Origin: Planococcus halocryophilus
Lineage (GTDB): Bacteria; Bacillota; Bacilli; Bacillales_A; Planococcaceae
NCBI RefSeq assembly: GCF_022489025.1
Contig: NZ_JAKVTG010000009.1
Coordinates: 59,411-123,410, forward strand
Direction of reading: 5' to 3'
Length of the DNA stretch: 64,000 nucleotides
Shown: positions 37,953 to 46,910 of the stretch, in pieces
How the letters are laid out: each line of letters opens with the position of its first letter
Position numbering within the stretch: the stretch's first letter is position 1
Notes under the pieces: generated by a model
The model's database searches: none
What the model was told of the DNA's origin: nothing
What the model saw: only the letters and a program-made list of their open reading frames with translations
Program-made: the position numbers and the translations under genes

Positions 37953-38870
37953 GTGATAGATTCTAAAAAAGGTGTTTTGGTCATTATTTTAACTTACACA
38001 TTATGGGGGTTCATGCCGATCTTTTGGAAACAGCTTGCACATGTCCCGGCAGATGAAGTGTTGGCAGCGAGGATTATTTGGTCTTTTATATTGACTCTTG
38101 GATTTATTTTATTAATTAATGGAGGTCGTCAATTATGGCTTGACTTGAAAAGTTTATGGGCAGCGAAGAAGAAGTTTTTCTTATTAATGCTTGCGTCTTT
38201 TTTAATCTCCGCCAATTGGTTTTTCTATGTTTATGCAGTTTCTCATGATCGGATCGTCGAAACTAGCCTTGGCTATTACATCAATCCATTGATTTCGATG
38301 TTATTGGGGGCCATTTTTTTGAAAGAAAAATTATCACCAGCGGTAAAAGTTGCGTTCTTGCTAGCTGCGACAGGCGTTTTGATTTTAACTTTCTCTTTCG
38401 GCTCTTTGCCTTGGTTAGCACTTGGTATGGCATTTAGCTTTGCTTTTTACGGATTAATCAAAAAAACAATTCGACTCGATGCTCTTCGTGGATTAGCGAT
38501 TGAGACTTTGTTTGTTTTTCCGCTCGCAATTGGGTATTATTTTTATTTATTTTCCATTGACCGCGTCTCTTTTTTACAGATGGGGTTGTCGACAGATAGT
38601 TTGTTATTAGCTAGTGGATTGATTACAGCATTTCCATTATTGTTGTTTGCCATTGGAGCTCCATTAATTCCGATGTATATGATTGGGTTCCTTCAATATA
38701 TTGCCCCGTCATTAATGCTATTAATCGGTGTTTTCATTTATGGAGAAGCTTTTGATGTGATTAAAATCATTTCGTTTTCATTAATATGGAGTGCCTTAAT
38801 TTTGTTTACGTCCTCAAAATTTTTAGAAGCTAGGGGAGTTCGACGAGCTAACCGAAAAGTTTCAGTTTAA
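37953..38870 (+). CDS. rarD: RarD-type EamA/DMT-family transporter
   Basis: 305 residues with about ten transmembrane helices in two EamA repeats. The start GVLVIILTYTLWGFMPIFWKQL-like and HVPADEVLAARIIWSF agree with RarD proteins. Substrate unknown; the family moves small metabolites. The start is uncertain: GTG 37953 gives the family's usual short N-terminus but has a weak ribosome binding site, and ATG 37899 coincides with the promoter. Confidence 0.75.
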   Translation: MIDSKKGVLVIILTYTLWGFMPIFWKQLAHVPADEVLAARIIWSFILTLGFILLINGGRQLWLDLKSLWAAKKKFFLLMLASFLISANWFFYVYAVSHDRIVETSLGYYINPLISMLLGAIFLKEKLSPAVKVAFLLAATGVLILTFSFGSLPWLALGMAFSFAFYGLIKKTIRLDALRGLAIETLFVFPLAIGYYFYLFSIDRVSFLQMGLSTDSLLLASGLITAFPLLLFAIGAPLIPMYMIGFLQYIAPSLMLLIGVFIYGEAFDVIKIISFSLIWSALILFTSSKFLEARGVRRANRKVSV

Positions 38871-38941
38871 ATTTTTTAATGAAACATTTTCAGATGTTTC
38901 ACGTATAGTAAGTAGTAGAAACTATGGAGGGAATGATAAAA

Positions 38942-39955
38942 ATGAATACGAAACGATGGATTGCTTTAGTAGTGGCTGCAGCCGTATTGGGAATTTCGCT
39001 GGTTATCAACTCAGCCTTTGCATTTCTTCAAGGCGGATTTAGTGAAAGTGTCGATGAAATAATGGGGAGTACACAAACTGGTTTGTCGGAAGTAGTTATG
39101 GAAGATGGCGATTATAATAGTCGCGTAGCTGTTTTAAATGTGGATGGCGTTATTCAAGACACAGGAGATGCAGCTTCGTTCTTCGGAACAACAGGTTATA
39201 ATCACTCTTTCTTTATGGAACAATTAGAAAATATTAAAGAAGATGAGTCGGTTAAAGCAGTTGTACTTGCTGTGAATTCTCCAGGAGGCGGAGTTGTCGA
39301 GTCTGCTGAGATTTATGACAAGATCACGGAAATTCAAGAAGAAACTGGAAAACCATTCTACGTTTCGATGGGTGCAATTGCTGCTTCTGGTGGCTATTAC
39401 ATTGCAGCACCGGCAGAAAAGATTTTTGTTAATGAAGAAACTTTAACAGGTTCAATTGGTGTCATCATGCAAAGCGTCAATTATGGGGAACTAGCAGAAC
39501 GTTACGGAGTTGATTTTGTGACGATCAAGTCGGGTCCTTACAAAGATATTATGAGCCCAACGCGTGATATGACAGATGATGAACGTGCATTGCTTCAAGA
39601 GATGCTCGATGATTCATATGAATCCTTTGTAGACGTTATTGAAGATGGTCGGGGTATGACTGAAGAAGAAGTTAAAGCTGTAGCAGATGGTCGGATTATG
39701 AATGGTCGTCAAGCAGTAGAAGTGAATTTAGCAGATGATTTTGGTTTTGAAGAAGACGTCATCGATCAAGTAAAAACAGATTTTGATTTAGGCAATGCAC
39801 AAGTATTCCAATATGGAACTTCGCAAGGTTGGAGTTCATTGCTATCAATGAAAGTTAATTCTTTCTTTGGTAATGATATCGAGACACAGATGATTTCGAA
39901 ATTACTTACTGAATACAGTTCTCCGCGTATGATGTATTTATACGGTGATAAATAA
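38942..39955 (+). CDS. sppA: Signal peptide peptidase SppA
   Basis: 337-residue membrane serine protease with a Ser-Lys dyad: Ser149 in AIAASGGYY and Lys201 in TIKSGPYKDIMSP. One N-terminal transmembrane helix (about 6-26). It degrades leftover signal peptides and, in B. subtilis, protects against lantibiotics and lysozyme. ATG 38942 is chosen: it is ten bases after GGAGGG and gives MNTKRWIALV as in relatives. Followed after 12 bases by the RDD gene (yteJ), as in B. subtilis. Confidence 0.94.
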   Translation: MNTKRWIALVVAAAVLGISLVINSAFAFLQGGFSESVDEIMGSTQTGLSEVVMEDGDYNSRVAVLNVDGVIQDTGDAASFFGTTGYNHSFFMEQLENIKEDESVKAVVLAVNSPGGGVVESAEIYDKITEIQEETGKPFYVSMGAIAASGGYYIAAPAEKIFVNEETLTGSIGVIMQSVNYGELAERYGVDFVTIKSGPYKDIMSPTRDMTDDERALLQEMLDDSYESFVDVIEDGRGMTEEEVKAVADGRIMNGRQAVEVNLADDFGFEEDVIDQVKTDFDLGNAQVFQYGTSQGWSSLLSMKVNSFFGNDIETQMISKLLTEYSSPRMMYLYGDK

Positions 39956-39967
39956 GGAGGGACCATC

Positions 39968-40543
39968 ATGACAGACCATGAAACAGAGAAATCAGCAGAA
40001 ATGCAAGGTGCGAAGGAGTTTTCTCAAACACCGAGTTATCAAGAAGTTCTTTTTTACGAACGGAAACCGGCTGGATTTTGGGTGCGTTTTTGGGCTTATT
40101 TAATTGATTTGCTTGTTGTTGCGGCCCTTACCTCAATTTTAGTTAAACCGGTATTTGCATTATCTGGACTGGAAACAACTAACATGCCTTGGTATGGACC
40201 GTTCGCAATTGTATCCGCTGTGATTTTCTATGGCTATTTTGTTTTAATGACTAAGTTTTTCGGACAAACGGTTGGGAAGATGATTATGGGTATTCGTGTC
40301 GTGTCGTTGAAATCTGATAACCTATCGATTGTGACGCTTTTGTTTCGAGAGTGGATTGGCCGCTTTATTTCGGTGACGATATTACCGCTTTACTGGATCG
40401 TCGGCTTTACACCATTAAAACAAGGCGTCCACGACTATATTGCAGATACGACAGTCGTTCATGAAGATTCTTTTAGAAAAAACAAAATGTTAAAGAAGAA
40501 TCAGACAGAGGGGTCTGAGTTGCAAGAGACCAAGGCATTTTAG
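39968..40543 (+). CDS. yteJ: RDD-family membrane protein YteJ
   Basis: 191 residues, three predicted membrane segments (about 48-66, 78-100, 140-158). The RDD hallmark appears as GFWVRFWAYLIDLLVV, followed by FGQTVGKMIMGIRVV. In B. subtilis YteJ binds SppA and inhibits it, so it is a likely regulator of the neighbouring peptidase. AAGGAGGG precedes the ATG. Co-transcribed with sppA. Confidence 0.85.
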   Translation: MTDHETEKSAEMQGAKEFSQTPSYQEVLFYERKPAGFWVRFWAYLIDLLVVAALTSILVKPVFALSGLETTNMPWYGPFAIVSAVIFYGYFVLMTKFFGQTVGKMIMGIRVVSLKSDNLSIVTLLFREWIGRFISVTILPLYWIVGFTPLKQGVHDYIADTTVVHEDSFRKNKMLKKNQTEGSELQETKAF

Positions 40544-40579
40544 TATGATGAAGATATTATGAAAAGGGAGGCGTATTGA

Positions 40580-41086
40580 TTGGCACAAATTACATTCAAA
40601 AATAATCCTGTTACTTTACCGAACACAGAAGTAAAAGTAGGAGATCAAGCACCTGAATTTACGGTTTTATCAAACGGCTTGGAACCAGTTACATTAAAAG
40701 ATACAACTGGTAAAGTTCGTTTAGTTAGTGTAGTTCCATCACTAGATACAGGGGTATGTTCAGACCAAACAAAACGTTTCAGTGAAGAAGCTACTTCTTT
40801 AGGAGACAATGTAGAAGTATTGACTATCTCGGCTGATTTACCGTTTGCACAAAAACGTTGGACAGACATTAACAAAGTGGATGCCATCACGACTTTGTCA
40901 GATCATCGCGATTTGTCATTCGGTGAAGCTTACGGATTGACGATGCAAGAGCTTCGATTGTTGGCTCGTTCAGTTTTCGTACTTGATGAAAATGACAAAG
41001 TTACATACGCAGAGTATGTTTCTGAAGGAACAGATCATCCTGATTACGAGAAAGCATTAAATGCAGTTAAAGAATTAACAAAATAA
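40580..41086 (+). CDS. tpx: Thiol peroxidase Tpx lacking the resolving cysteine
   Basis: 168-residue peroxiredoxin of the Tpx type. The peroxidatic cysteine (Cys60) sits in [15 protein letters not shown] and the usual [11 protein letters not shown] and [14 protein letters not shown] motifs are present. In typical Tpx the residue after FAQxRW or FAQxRF is the resolving cysteine (Cys95 in E. coli); here it is Thr95, and the protein has no other cysteine. It would therefore need an outside thiol for resolution. TTG start behind GGGAGG. Confidence 0.93.
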   Translation: MAQITFKNNPVTLPNTEVKVGDQAPEFTVLSNGLEPVTLKDTTGKVRLVSVVPSLDTGVCSDQTKRFSEEATSLGDNVEVLTISADLPFAQKRWTDINKVDAITTLSDHRDLSFGEAYGLTMQELRLLARSVFVLDENDKVTYAEYVSEGTDHPDYEKALNAVKELTK

Positions 41087-41090
41087 TACA

Positions 41091-41120
41091 TGAAACCCAC
41101 TCGAGAGAGTGGGTTTCCTT
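41091..41120 (+). terminator. Terminator of tpx
   Basis: GAAACCCACTC pairs with GAGTGGGTTTC around GAGA. The T tail is short. Confidence 0.7.
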
Positions 41121-41138
41121 ATTGAGGACGGCGAAAGT

Positions 41139-42062
41139 ATGAATTCAGCAATGGAAAAAACCTTTAATTTTATTGATAATCACACAACAGAAATCCAAAA
41201 AGAACAAGATAATGCGTATTTGGAGAGCTTATTGACTACTACTGAAAAATGGTTAGATGGTTTGATTAAGCCTGAAGAAGGCGCAAGCAAAGAAGATATT
41301 CGCAAAGCGCTTCAATTAGCAGTATTAAAAGGCATGAAAGAACATATTCAACCGCATCACCAAATGACACCCGACGCTCTTGGTTTGTTAGTTGGTTATT
41401 TAGTTGAGTTGTTTGTTAAAAAAGAACAGGCAGTAATTTTAGATCCGGCTGTTGGAACAGGGAATTTGCTATTAACTGTTATGAATTACTTGGATGGACG
41501 CATGACCGGAGCGGGCGTAGAGCTTGATGACCTTCTTGTTCGTCTCGCATCAAACGCTGGAAACTTAGTAGAACAGCCTATTACTTTTTACTTGCAAGAT
41601 GCATTGCAACCCTTATTAATTGATCCAGTAGACGTTGTCGTTTCGGATTTACCAGTAGGTTATTATCCAGACGATGAAACTGCAGCCACATACGAATTAA
41701 AAGCAGATGAAGGTATGTCTTATGCACATCATTTATTTATCGAGCAATCGTTAAAACATACGGCTGATGGCGGTTATTTGTTTTTCATCGTTCCAAAAGC
41801 TTTGTTTGAATCCGAACATGCGAGTCAATTACATAGCTTTTTGAAAAAACATGCTCATATTCAATCGGTCATGGAATTACCGGAAAGCTTATTTAAAAAC
41901 TCGGCTCATGCTAAAGGAATTCTTGTACTACAGAAAAAACAAGAAGGTATTAAAGCACCGAAAGAGGTCTTGTTAGCGCGCGTTCCGAATATGTCAAAGC
42001 CAGAATCAATGTCTAAATTCTTTTCACAAGTAACAAGCTGGTTTAAAGAAAACAAAGAATAG
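41139..42062 (+). CDS. ytxK: YtxK, class I SAM-dependent methyltransferase (N-6 DNA methylase-like)
   Basis: 307 residues with the adenine-N6 methylase fold: SAM loop ILDPAVGTGNLLL near 110 and a catalytic-type motif DLPVGYYP in place of the NPPY/F of active DNA methylases. No specificity subunit or restriction gene is nearby, so it is unlikely to be a restriction-modification enzyme. Function unknown. The ATG at 41139 is used; an earlier GTG at 41109 lies in the tpx terminator. In B. subtilis ackA follows; here it does not. Confidence 0.82.
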   Translation: MNSAMEKTFNFIDNHTTEIQKEQDNAYLESLLTTTEKWLDGLIKPEEGASKEDIRKALQLAVLKGMKEHIQPHHQMTPDALGLLVGYLVELFVKKEQAVILDPAVGTGNLLLTVMNYLDGRMTGAGVELDDLLVRLASNAGNLVEQPITFYLQDALQPLLIDPVDVVVSDLPVGYYPDDETAATYELKADEGMSYAHHLFIEQSLKHTADGGYLFFIVPKALFESEHASQLHSFLKKHAHIQSVMELPESLFKNSAHAKGILVLQKKQEGIKAPKEVLLARVPNMSKPESMSKFFSQVTSWFKENKE

Positions 42063-42135
42063 TCCAACCAAATTGTGCTATACTTAAGCTACAAAAAGCC
42101 ATATGTACCATTTCAGACGAAAAGAGGGATGCGCA

Positions 42136-42321
42136 ATGACTGAGTCAAACGAAGCGCCGAAAAAAGTAAGTCTTCAAGAAGCTGTAAAACGTCAACTAGA
42201 AGCAAAGAAAAACCAGGCTGACGATAAACAAGGTGGCAGCAACGCTTCACTTTCAACTAAAAAAATGAAGAGCCAACAATCGAAAAAAGTAAGCAATAAC
42301 CGTCGAAAAATGGGTACGTGA
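42136..42321 (+). CDS. Small basic hypothetical protein
   Basis: 61 residues rich in Lys, Gln, Ser and Asn, with no hydrophobic segment (core VSLQEAVKRQLEAKKNQ may form a short helix). GAGGGA is six bases before the ATG. The high lysine content would suit nucleic-acid binding, but no family is recognised. It has a terminator of its own. Confidence 0.6.
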   Translation: MTESNEAPKKVSLQEAVKRQLEAKKNQADDKQGGSNASLSTKKMKSQQSKKVSNNRRKMGT

Positions 42322-42353
42322 TTGATAGCGTAACTCGATTTTGAGCTTAGGTG

Positions 42354-42388
42354 AAAAGAGGCAGGGGAAAATCCTTGTCTCTTTTTTT
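42354..42388 (+). terminator. Terminator after the small basic gene
   Basis: AAGAGGCAGGG pairs with CCTTGTCTCTT (two G:T pairs), then T7. Confidence 0.75.
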
Positions 42389-42448
42389 AGAACTAACCAC
42401 TCATCCTTAATTTCAAATGGGTCTTCAATAGTGACTGGGAGGAGTTTG

Positions 42449-42958
42449 ATGTATGCAGGATTTCGACGACGTTTAAAAGCATTTGCATTTGACTATGTGT
42501 TGATTTTTTCTTATATGTTGCTATTGCTTATGTTATCAATGTTTGTAATTCCTACAGTACAAGAGTGGTTTCAAGGTTCTCGGGTTATCGCTCAACTAAC
42601 GGGATTTATGATGCTTACGCTACCTGTTTCCATCTATTTTATTATTGCTGACTCAAAGATTGGTAAGCAGTCTTTTGGGAAACATAAAATAAACATTATT
42701 GTGACGGACGAAAATAACCAACCTTTGTCGGTTGGTCGAGCAGTTAGTCGGACGTTCTTGAAATTTTTGCCTTGGGAACTGTCTCATTTTATGGTCTATC
42801 GGATGATTCAGTTAAAAGAAGCGGAACTCCAATTATCAGATTACTTTATTTGGGGATTAATCTATGGATTGATTTTTCTTTCCGTTATCATGGTCATTTT
42901 CACAAAAAACAAGCAGACACTATATGATTGGCTGACAAAAACATATGTCATCAAATAA
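42449..42958 (+). CDS. RDD-family membrane protein
   Basis: 169 residues with three to four membrane segments. GFRRRLKAFAFDYVLIFSYM holds the RDD-like Arg/Asp positions, and KQSFGKHKINIIV the second conserved part. ATG 42449 follows GGGAGGAG at good spacing. Its product is unrelated in detail to the YteJ homologue at 39968. Function unknown. Confidence 0.72.
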   Translation: MYAGFRRRLKAFAFDYVLIFSYMLLLLMLSMFVIPTVQEWFQGSRVIAQLTGFMMLTLPVSIYFIIADSKIGKQSFGKHKINIIVTDENNQPLSVGRAVSRTFLKFLPWELSHFMVYRMIQLKEAELQLSDYFIWGLIYGLIFLSVIMVIFTKNKQTLYDWLTKTYVIK

Positions 42959-42975
42959 AAACCTGACTAAAAGTA

Positions 42976-43003
42976 TTGACTTGTCCGAGAAGACTGGTAA
43001 AAT
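42976..43003 (+). promoter_or_regulatory. Sigma-A promoter of the NhaC-family gene
   Basis: TTGACT-N16-TAAAAT with an extended TG (TGG-TAAAAT). A second TATAAT at 43036-43041 is possible. Either would drive the T-box leader. Confidence 0.55.
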
Positions 43004-43084
43004 CTATTTCAATATACTTTTTAAAAAGAAATAGTTATAATTATGGTCTATTAAGTTCAGTTACACTATATAGAATAATCGTTT

Positions 43085-43290
43085 GATAGTTTAGTAGGCA
43101 ATTTGTGTGCAGCAACAAGAGACTGAATGGTGGGTGAGAATTCAGGCAACAAATTGGGTGAATTACGCTTTCAGTTTGGAACGATTCGTAAAAGAGCGGA
43201 TGTTTAGCGAAATCTGAACATCAAAATGGGTGGTAACGCGGAGAAAACCTTCGTCCCTTTATTGGGGCGGGGGTTTTCTCTTTTTTATAT
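43085..43290 (+). ncRNA. T-box leader, tyrosine specific, before a transporter
   Basis: T-box core TGGGTGGTAACGCGG (43227-43241), Stem I with AAGAGACTG and a GGTGGGTG loop, and a specifier context GAAT-TAC with the codon at 43164-43166, the same GAAT-TAC context as in the tyrS leader. The terminator (about 43241-43287) is GAGAAAACC paired with GGTTTTCTC plus an inner stem, then T6. Uncharged tRNA-Tyr should turn the transporter on. Confidence 0.92.
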
Positions 43291-43308
43291 AGAAAAGGAG
43301 ATTTTATT

Positions 43309-44685
43309 ATGCATATGATTAAACCAGTCATCACACCAAAGTTTTTGGAAGCTATTTTTATTACAATTGCGATCTTTTTACTGATAAGTATTAGCATCAT
43401 TCAGTTTGGATCGGTTCCTCATATTCCAATTCTACTATCGATATTATTGTTGTTTGGTTATGGCTTAGTAAAAGGTGTATCTTACCAAAAACTTGAAAAA
43501 GGTTTGGTAGAAGGCGCAGGAGCAGGCATGAGTGCCGTATTTTTGTTTTTCTTTATCGGCATGCTCATTAGTAGTTGGATGATTAGTGGGACCATTCCGA
43601 CAATGATATATGCTGGATTTTCAATAATTTCAATGACGTTCTTTTTTGCTATTGTTTTTATTGTTACTTCGTTAATTGGTTTATCGGTCGGTAGTTCGCT
43701 AACAACGGTTGCGACGATTGGTGTGGCATTTATAGGTATGGCAACGGCAATGGACTTATCGCTTGCAGTAACGGCGGGTGCTATCGTCTCAGGCGCATTT
43801 TTTGGTGATAAAATGTCGCCGTTGTCAGATACAACAAATTTATCGTCTTCTATCGTAGGTGTTGATTTGTTTGAGCATATTCGCAATATGGGCTGGACCA
43901 CGATACCAGCATTTGTGCTTACGTTGATTTTTTTCCTCATTGTTTCCCCACGGTCTACAAAGGGGACGATACAAGATGTCAGTGGATTTAAGGAAGGTCT
44001 GTTAGCTACAGGGATGATTCATTGGTATACGTTGATTCCGCTAATTGTTTTGATTGTCTTAACATTTATAAAGGTACCGGCATTGATGACGCTAGCGATT
44101 AGCTCAATTTCGGCTATTGTGATTTCTTTTCTGCACCAAGTATCCACAGCTTCTGAGATTTTCAATGTGCTATTTAGCGGGTATGTGTCATCTACTGGGA
44201 TTGCAGAGATTGATAGTTTGTTATCACGAGGTGGCATGGAAAGTATGATGTTTACAGTGGCACTCGTACTTTTAGCATTAAGCATGGGTGGCTTGTTATT
44301 CACGTTAGGGATTGTACAGTGTCTATTAGCTAAAATTGAAAGCTTGTTGAAAAAAGTATCTTCTGTTATTGCCGCATCTGCTTTGACAGCAATCGGTATC
44401 AATATTTTAATCGGAGAACAATACTTATCGATTTTGTTAACGGGTCAAGCATTTAAAGAACCGTATGATAAAGTGGGACTTGCCGGTAAAAACTTGAGCC
44501 GTGTCATGGAAGACGCAGGAACAGTTGTTAATCCACTCGTGCCATGGAGTGTATGTGGAATTTTCATAACCGGTGTTATCGGCGTTCCCACTCTCGAGTA
44601 CTTGCCATTTGCCGTCTTTTGTCTGTTGTCTCCAGTATTGACCGTGTTATTTGGATTTACAGGAAAAACATTAACTTATAAATAA
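43309..44685 (+). CDS. NhaC-family Na+/H+ antiporter-type transporter, probable tyrosine uptake
   Basis: 458 residues with about eleven to twelve membrane helices. Family signatures include GDKMSPLSDTTNLS, GEQYLSILL and DAGTVVNPLVPWS, as in NhaC antiporters. The tyrosine T-box upstream argues for a tyrosine transporter, as was predicted by comparative genomics for NhaC-like genes with Tyr T-boxes; sodium coupling is a guess. AAAAGGAG precedes the ATG. It is a single-gene unit. Confidence 0.82.
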   Translation: MHMIKPVITPKFLEAIFITIAIFLLISISIIQFGSVPHIPILLSILLLFGYGLVKGVSYQKLEKGLVEGAGAGMSAVFLFFFIGMLISSWMISGTIPTMIYAGFSIISMTFFFAIVFIVTSLIGLSVGSSLTTVATIGVAFIGMATAMDLSLAVTAGAIVSGAFFGDKMSPLSDTTNLSSSIVGVDLFEHIRNMGWTTIPAFVLTLIFFLIVSPRSTKGTIQDVSGFKEGLLATGMIHWYTLIPLIVLIVLTFIKVPALMTLAISSISAIVISFLHQVSTASEIFNVLFSGYVSSTGIAEIDSLLSRGGMESMMFTVALVLLALSMGGLLFTLGIVQCLLAKIESLLKKVSSVIAASALTAIGINILIGEQYLSILLTGQAFKEPYDKVGLAGKNLSRVMEDAGTVVNPLVPWSVCGIFITGVIGVPTLEYLPFAVFCLLSPVLTVLFGFTGKTLTYK

Positions 44686-44701
44686 ACAATAAGTAAGTAT
44701 A

Positions 44702-44739
44702 GAAGAAACCGGTGATGCTACATATCACCGGTTTTTCTT
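44702..44739 (+). terminator. Terminator of the NhaC-family gene
   Basis: GAAACCGGTGAT pairs with ATCACCGGTTTT, then T and a T-rich tail. Confidence 0.9.
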
Positions 44740-44831
44740 CACTTAGCAGGAAAAGGGATATTAAAGTCGAATAGTACTATAGAGAGCGTTTTGTTACTAA
44801 GCCGCGGAAAATAGTCGAAGGGGTGGAGAAA

Positions 44832-45251
44832 ATGTATAAGTCAATTTTAGTCGCCGTAGATGGTTCCGAAAATTCGAAGCGAGCAGGCAAACACGCTGTA
44901 CAGTTGGCAGCAATGAGTAAAGATACAGAAGTGACCGTTGTCTATGTGTCTGATTTTAATGAAGACAGTCATGAAAAAGTCCATGACGGAGGTCAACTTG
45001 AATTTGAGTTGTCACGAAAGAAAAAGGTTCAATCAATTAGAGAGCAACTTGAATTAAATGAAACGTTTTATAAAATCGAAGTGATGCATGGTCGTCCGGC
45101 CCCGGTCATTATTGAAATGGCAAACGATGGCGGATTTGATTTGGTTGTTATCGGAAGCCGTGGATTAAATCCCGTTTCAAAAATATTACTTGGTGGAGTT
45201 AGTCAAAAAGTTGTTAATCATTCAAATTGTCCGGTATTAGTTGTCAAATAA
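44832..45251 (+). CDS. Universal stress protein, UspA family
   Basis: 139 residues, one Usp domain. ILVAVDGSENSKRAGKHAV at the N-terminus and the ATP-binding signature GSRGLNPVSKILLGGVSQKVVNHSNCPVLVV (G-2x-G-9x-G-S/T type) are visible. It probably binds ATP. ATG 44832 has GGGGTGGAG in front. No convincing sigma-B promoter is seen upstream. Client unknown. Confidence 0.85.
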   Translation: MYKSILVAVDGSENSKRAGKHAVQLAAMSKDTEVTVVYVSDFNEDSHEKVHDGGQLEFELSRKKKVQSIREQLELNETFYKIEVMHGRPAPVIIEMANDGGFDLVVIGSRGLNPVSKILLGGVSQKVVNHSNCPVLVVK

Positions 45252-45274
45252 TGTCTGCTTACCACCTTGGAATT

Positions 45275-45284
45275 CTGGTATAAT
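45275..45284 (+). promoter_or_regulatory. Extended -10 promoter of yjdM/phnA
   Basis: CTGG-TATAAT, an extended -10 about 60 bases before the ATG, with no good -35. Confidence 0.5.
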
Positions 45285-45343
45285 GATTAAAAAGAGCGGT
45301 CTTATTGTCATGTGATATATGGGTAGACCAAGTGGAGGAGAAC

Positions 45344-45685
45344 ATGAAAGCATTACCAAATTGCCCTAAATGTAATTCGGAATATACTTATGAAGATGGT
45401 AGTCTGTTGGTTTGTCCTGAATGTGCGCATGAATGGAATTTTGTTGCTGAGGCAGAACAATCTGAAGAAGAAAAAGTCGTAAAAGATGCAAATGGGTCGA
45501 TTTTAAAAGATGGCGATGCAGTTACAGTTATTAAAGACTTGAAAGTTAAAGGTAGCTCATCAACGTTGAAAATCGGCACAAAAGTAAAAAGCATCCGACT
45601 AGTCGAAGGCGATCATGATATTGACTGCAAAATCGATGGCTTTGGTCCAATGAAACTGAAATCAGAATTTGTAAAAAAAGCATAA
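45344..45685 (+). CDS. yjdM: Zinc-ribbon protein of the YjdM/PhnA family
   Basis: 113 residues. A zinc ribbon (Cys7, Cys10, Cys24, Cys27: CPKC and CPEC) is joined to a beta-rich C-terminal PhnA domain with [27 protein letters not shown]. Despite the old name it is not shown to take part in phosphonate use. GGAGGAG precedes the ATG. Monocistronic. Confidence 0.85.
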   Translation: MKALPNCPKCNSEYTYEDGSLLVCPECAHEWNFVAEAEQSEEEKVVKDANGSILKDGDAVTVIKDLKVKGSSSTLKIGTKVKSIRLVEGDHDIDCKIDGFGPMKLKSEFVKKA

Positions 45686-45689
45686 AACG

Positions 45690-45733
45690 AAAAGGGTGTT
45701 GGAATAAGTTTATTCCAACACCCTTTGTTTTCG
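45690..45733. terminator. Terminator between yjdM and queE
   Basis: AAAGGGTGTTGGAATAA pairs perfectly with TTATTCCAACACCCTTT. It can serve both convergent units. Confidence 0.88.
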
Positions 45734-45780
45734 AATAATTGTTGTATGATTTGCCATCACGTTTATCAAATACAAATCTA

Positions 45781-46488
45781 TTAAACGCCTCGTTTATTGC
45801 CCCATACTAACGTATGCAATTGCGGCAGCACTTTCGCATCATTCATGATAGGAGACTTCACATGATAATCGATTAATTGTTCATAGCGCTCGAGTAAGTT
45901 TGATACGAGTTGAGCATCATCTGTCGTAGTTGTATCTTCATTGCCCGTTTGTAAAAAGAATGGGACATTCGGATAACGCTGATGAAGGTTTTCGGCATAG
46001 GCGAAATCATCTTGGTCAAAAATAACAACTTTTAAACTGACATTGGCAGTTTGCAATTTCTCCAAAAACAAATCTAGTTTCGCAAAATCGGTCTTCATGC
46101 CTGAACTAGGTGGTTTTGGTGACAAGGTAATGTCGTCGATTGCTGGCATCCATTCTTGCCAAATAGAGGCCTGCGTTTCTACTGCTACTTTCCAACCTTG
46201 TTGATGACAAAGTTCTACCAGTTCGCCAATCCCTTTGTGAAGTGCAGGGTTCCCGCCTGATATGGTAACATGTGAAAAATTTTCGCCACCAGTTTGGATC
46301 AACTCTTCGACAATATCAGCTGGTTGTTTCGAAACGCTAGTCCCTGTGCCGTCCCAAGTAAATTTGGAATCACACCAAGAACAAGAATAATCACAGCCCG
46401 CTGTGCGGACAAACATCGTTTTTTGACCCATTACCATGCCTTCTCCTTGAACAGTTGGGCCGAATATTTCCATAACAGGAATTTTCAT
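45781..46488 (-). CDS. queE: 7-carboxy-7-deazaguanine synthase QueE
   Basis: 235-residue radical SAM enzyme in queuosine precursor synthesis. The iron-sulfur motif is GCDYSCSWC (Cys32, Cys36, Cys39: CX3CX2C), with FGPTVQGEG at the start and SGGNPAL after it. ATG 46488 overlaps the queD stop (ATGA) and has AGGAGG in front; longer reading frames upstream run antisense through queD. Third gene of queCDE. Confidence 0.94.
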   Translation of the reverse strand: MKIPVMEIFGPTVQGEGMVMGQKTMFVRTAGCDYSCSWCDSKFTWDGTGTSVSKQPADIVEELIQTGGENFSHVTISGGNPALHKGIGELVELCHQQGWKVAVETQASIWQEWMPAIDDITLSPKPPSSGMKTDFAKLDLFLEKLQTANVSLKVVIFDQDDFAYAENLHQRYPNVPFFLQTGNEDTTTTDDAQLVSNLLERYEQLIDYHVKSPIMNDAKVLPQLHTLVWGNKRGV

Positions 46489-46910
46489 AACAAATCCTCC
46501 TGACGTGGTCGATACACGACATAGCTTGTCGGTGTCTCGCGAACAATGACTTGCAGGCAATTTGGTCGATTGGTTGTTGCTTGAAGCATTGTTTGAATCG
46601 ATTGCCATACTTGTTGAGCTAGAAGTTCGGTTGTCGGAAATTTGTTTGCAAATTCAGGATGATCATTTAAAACACTATGATCGTATTTTTTATGGATCAA
46701 CTCTTTCAATAATTTAAAGTCAATTAGAAAACCGATGGAATCGAGTTGATTGCCCCCGATTGTAATATTGAGGTGGTACGTATGCCCATGCATCACTTTA
46801 CATTTTCCGGCATCTTCACTTGGGATGAAATGAGCGGCAGAAAAATGCATGTCTTTATTGAGTTCAAATTGATAATTATGAGAAACCGTCGGATAAAATT
46901 GCTGCATCAT
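46485..46910 (-). CDS. queD: 6-carboxytetrahydropterin synthase QueD
   Basis: 141 residues of the PTPS/QueD fold. Zinc histidines are in MHFSAAHFI and MHGHTYHL, and the catalytic cysteine is in GKCKVMHGH. It converts 7,8-dihydroneopterin triphosphate on the way to preQ0. The ATG overlaps the queC stop codon and AGGTG is eight bases upstream; a second ATG follows at once. Confidence 0.94.
   Translation of the reverse strand: MMQQFYPTVSHNYQFELNKDMHFSAAHFIPSEDAGKCKVMHGHTYHLNITIGGNQLDSIGFLIDFKLLKELIHKKYDHSVLNDHPEFANKFPTTELLAQQVWQSIQTMLQATTNRPNCLQVIVRETPTSYVVYRPRQEDLL

Noticed and set aside
41139..42062. Restriction-modification system around the N-6 methylase-like gene
   Set aside because: No restriction or specificity gene is adjacent, the catalytic motif is altered, and the gene is the conserved ytxK of B. 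subtilis.
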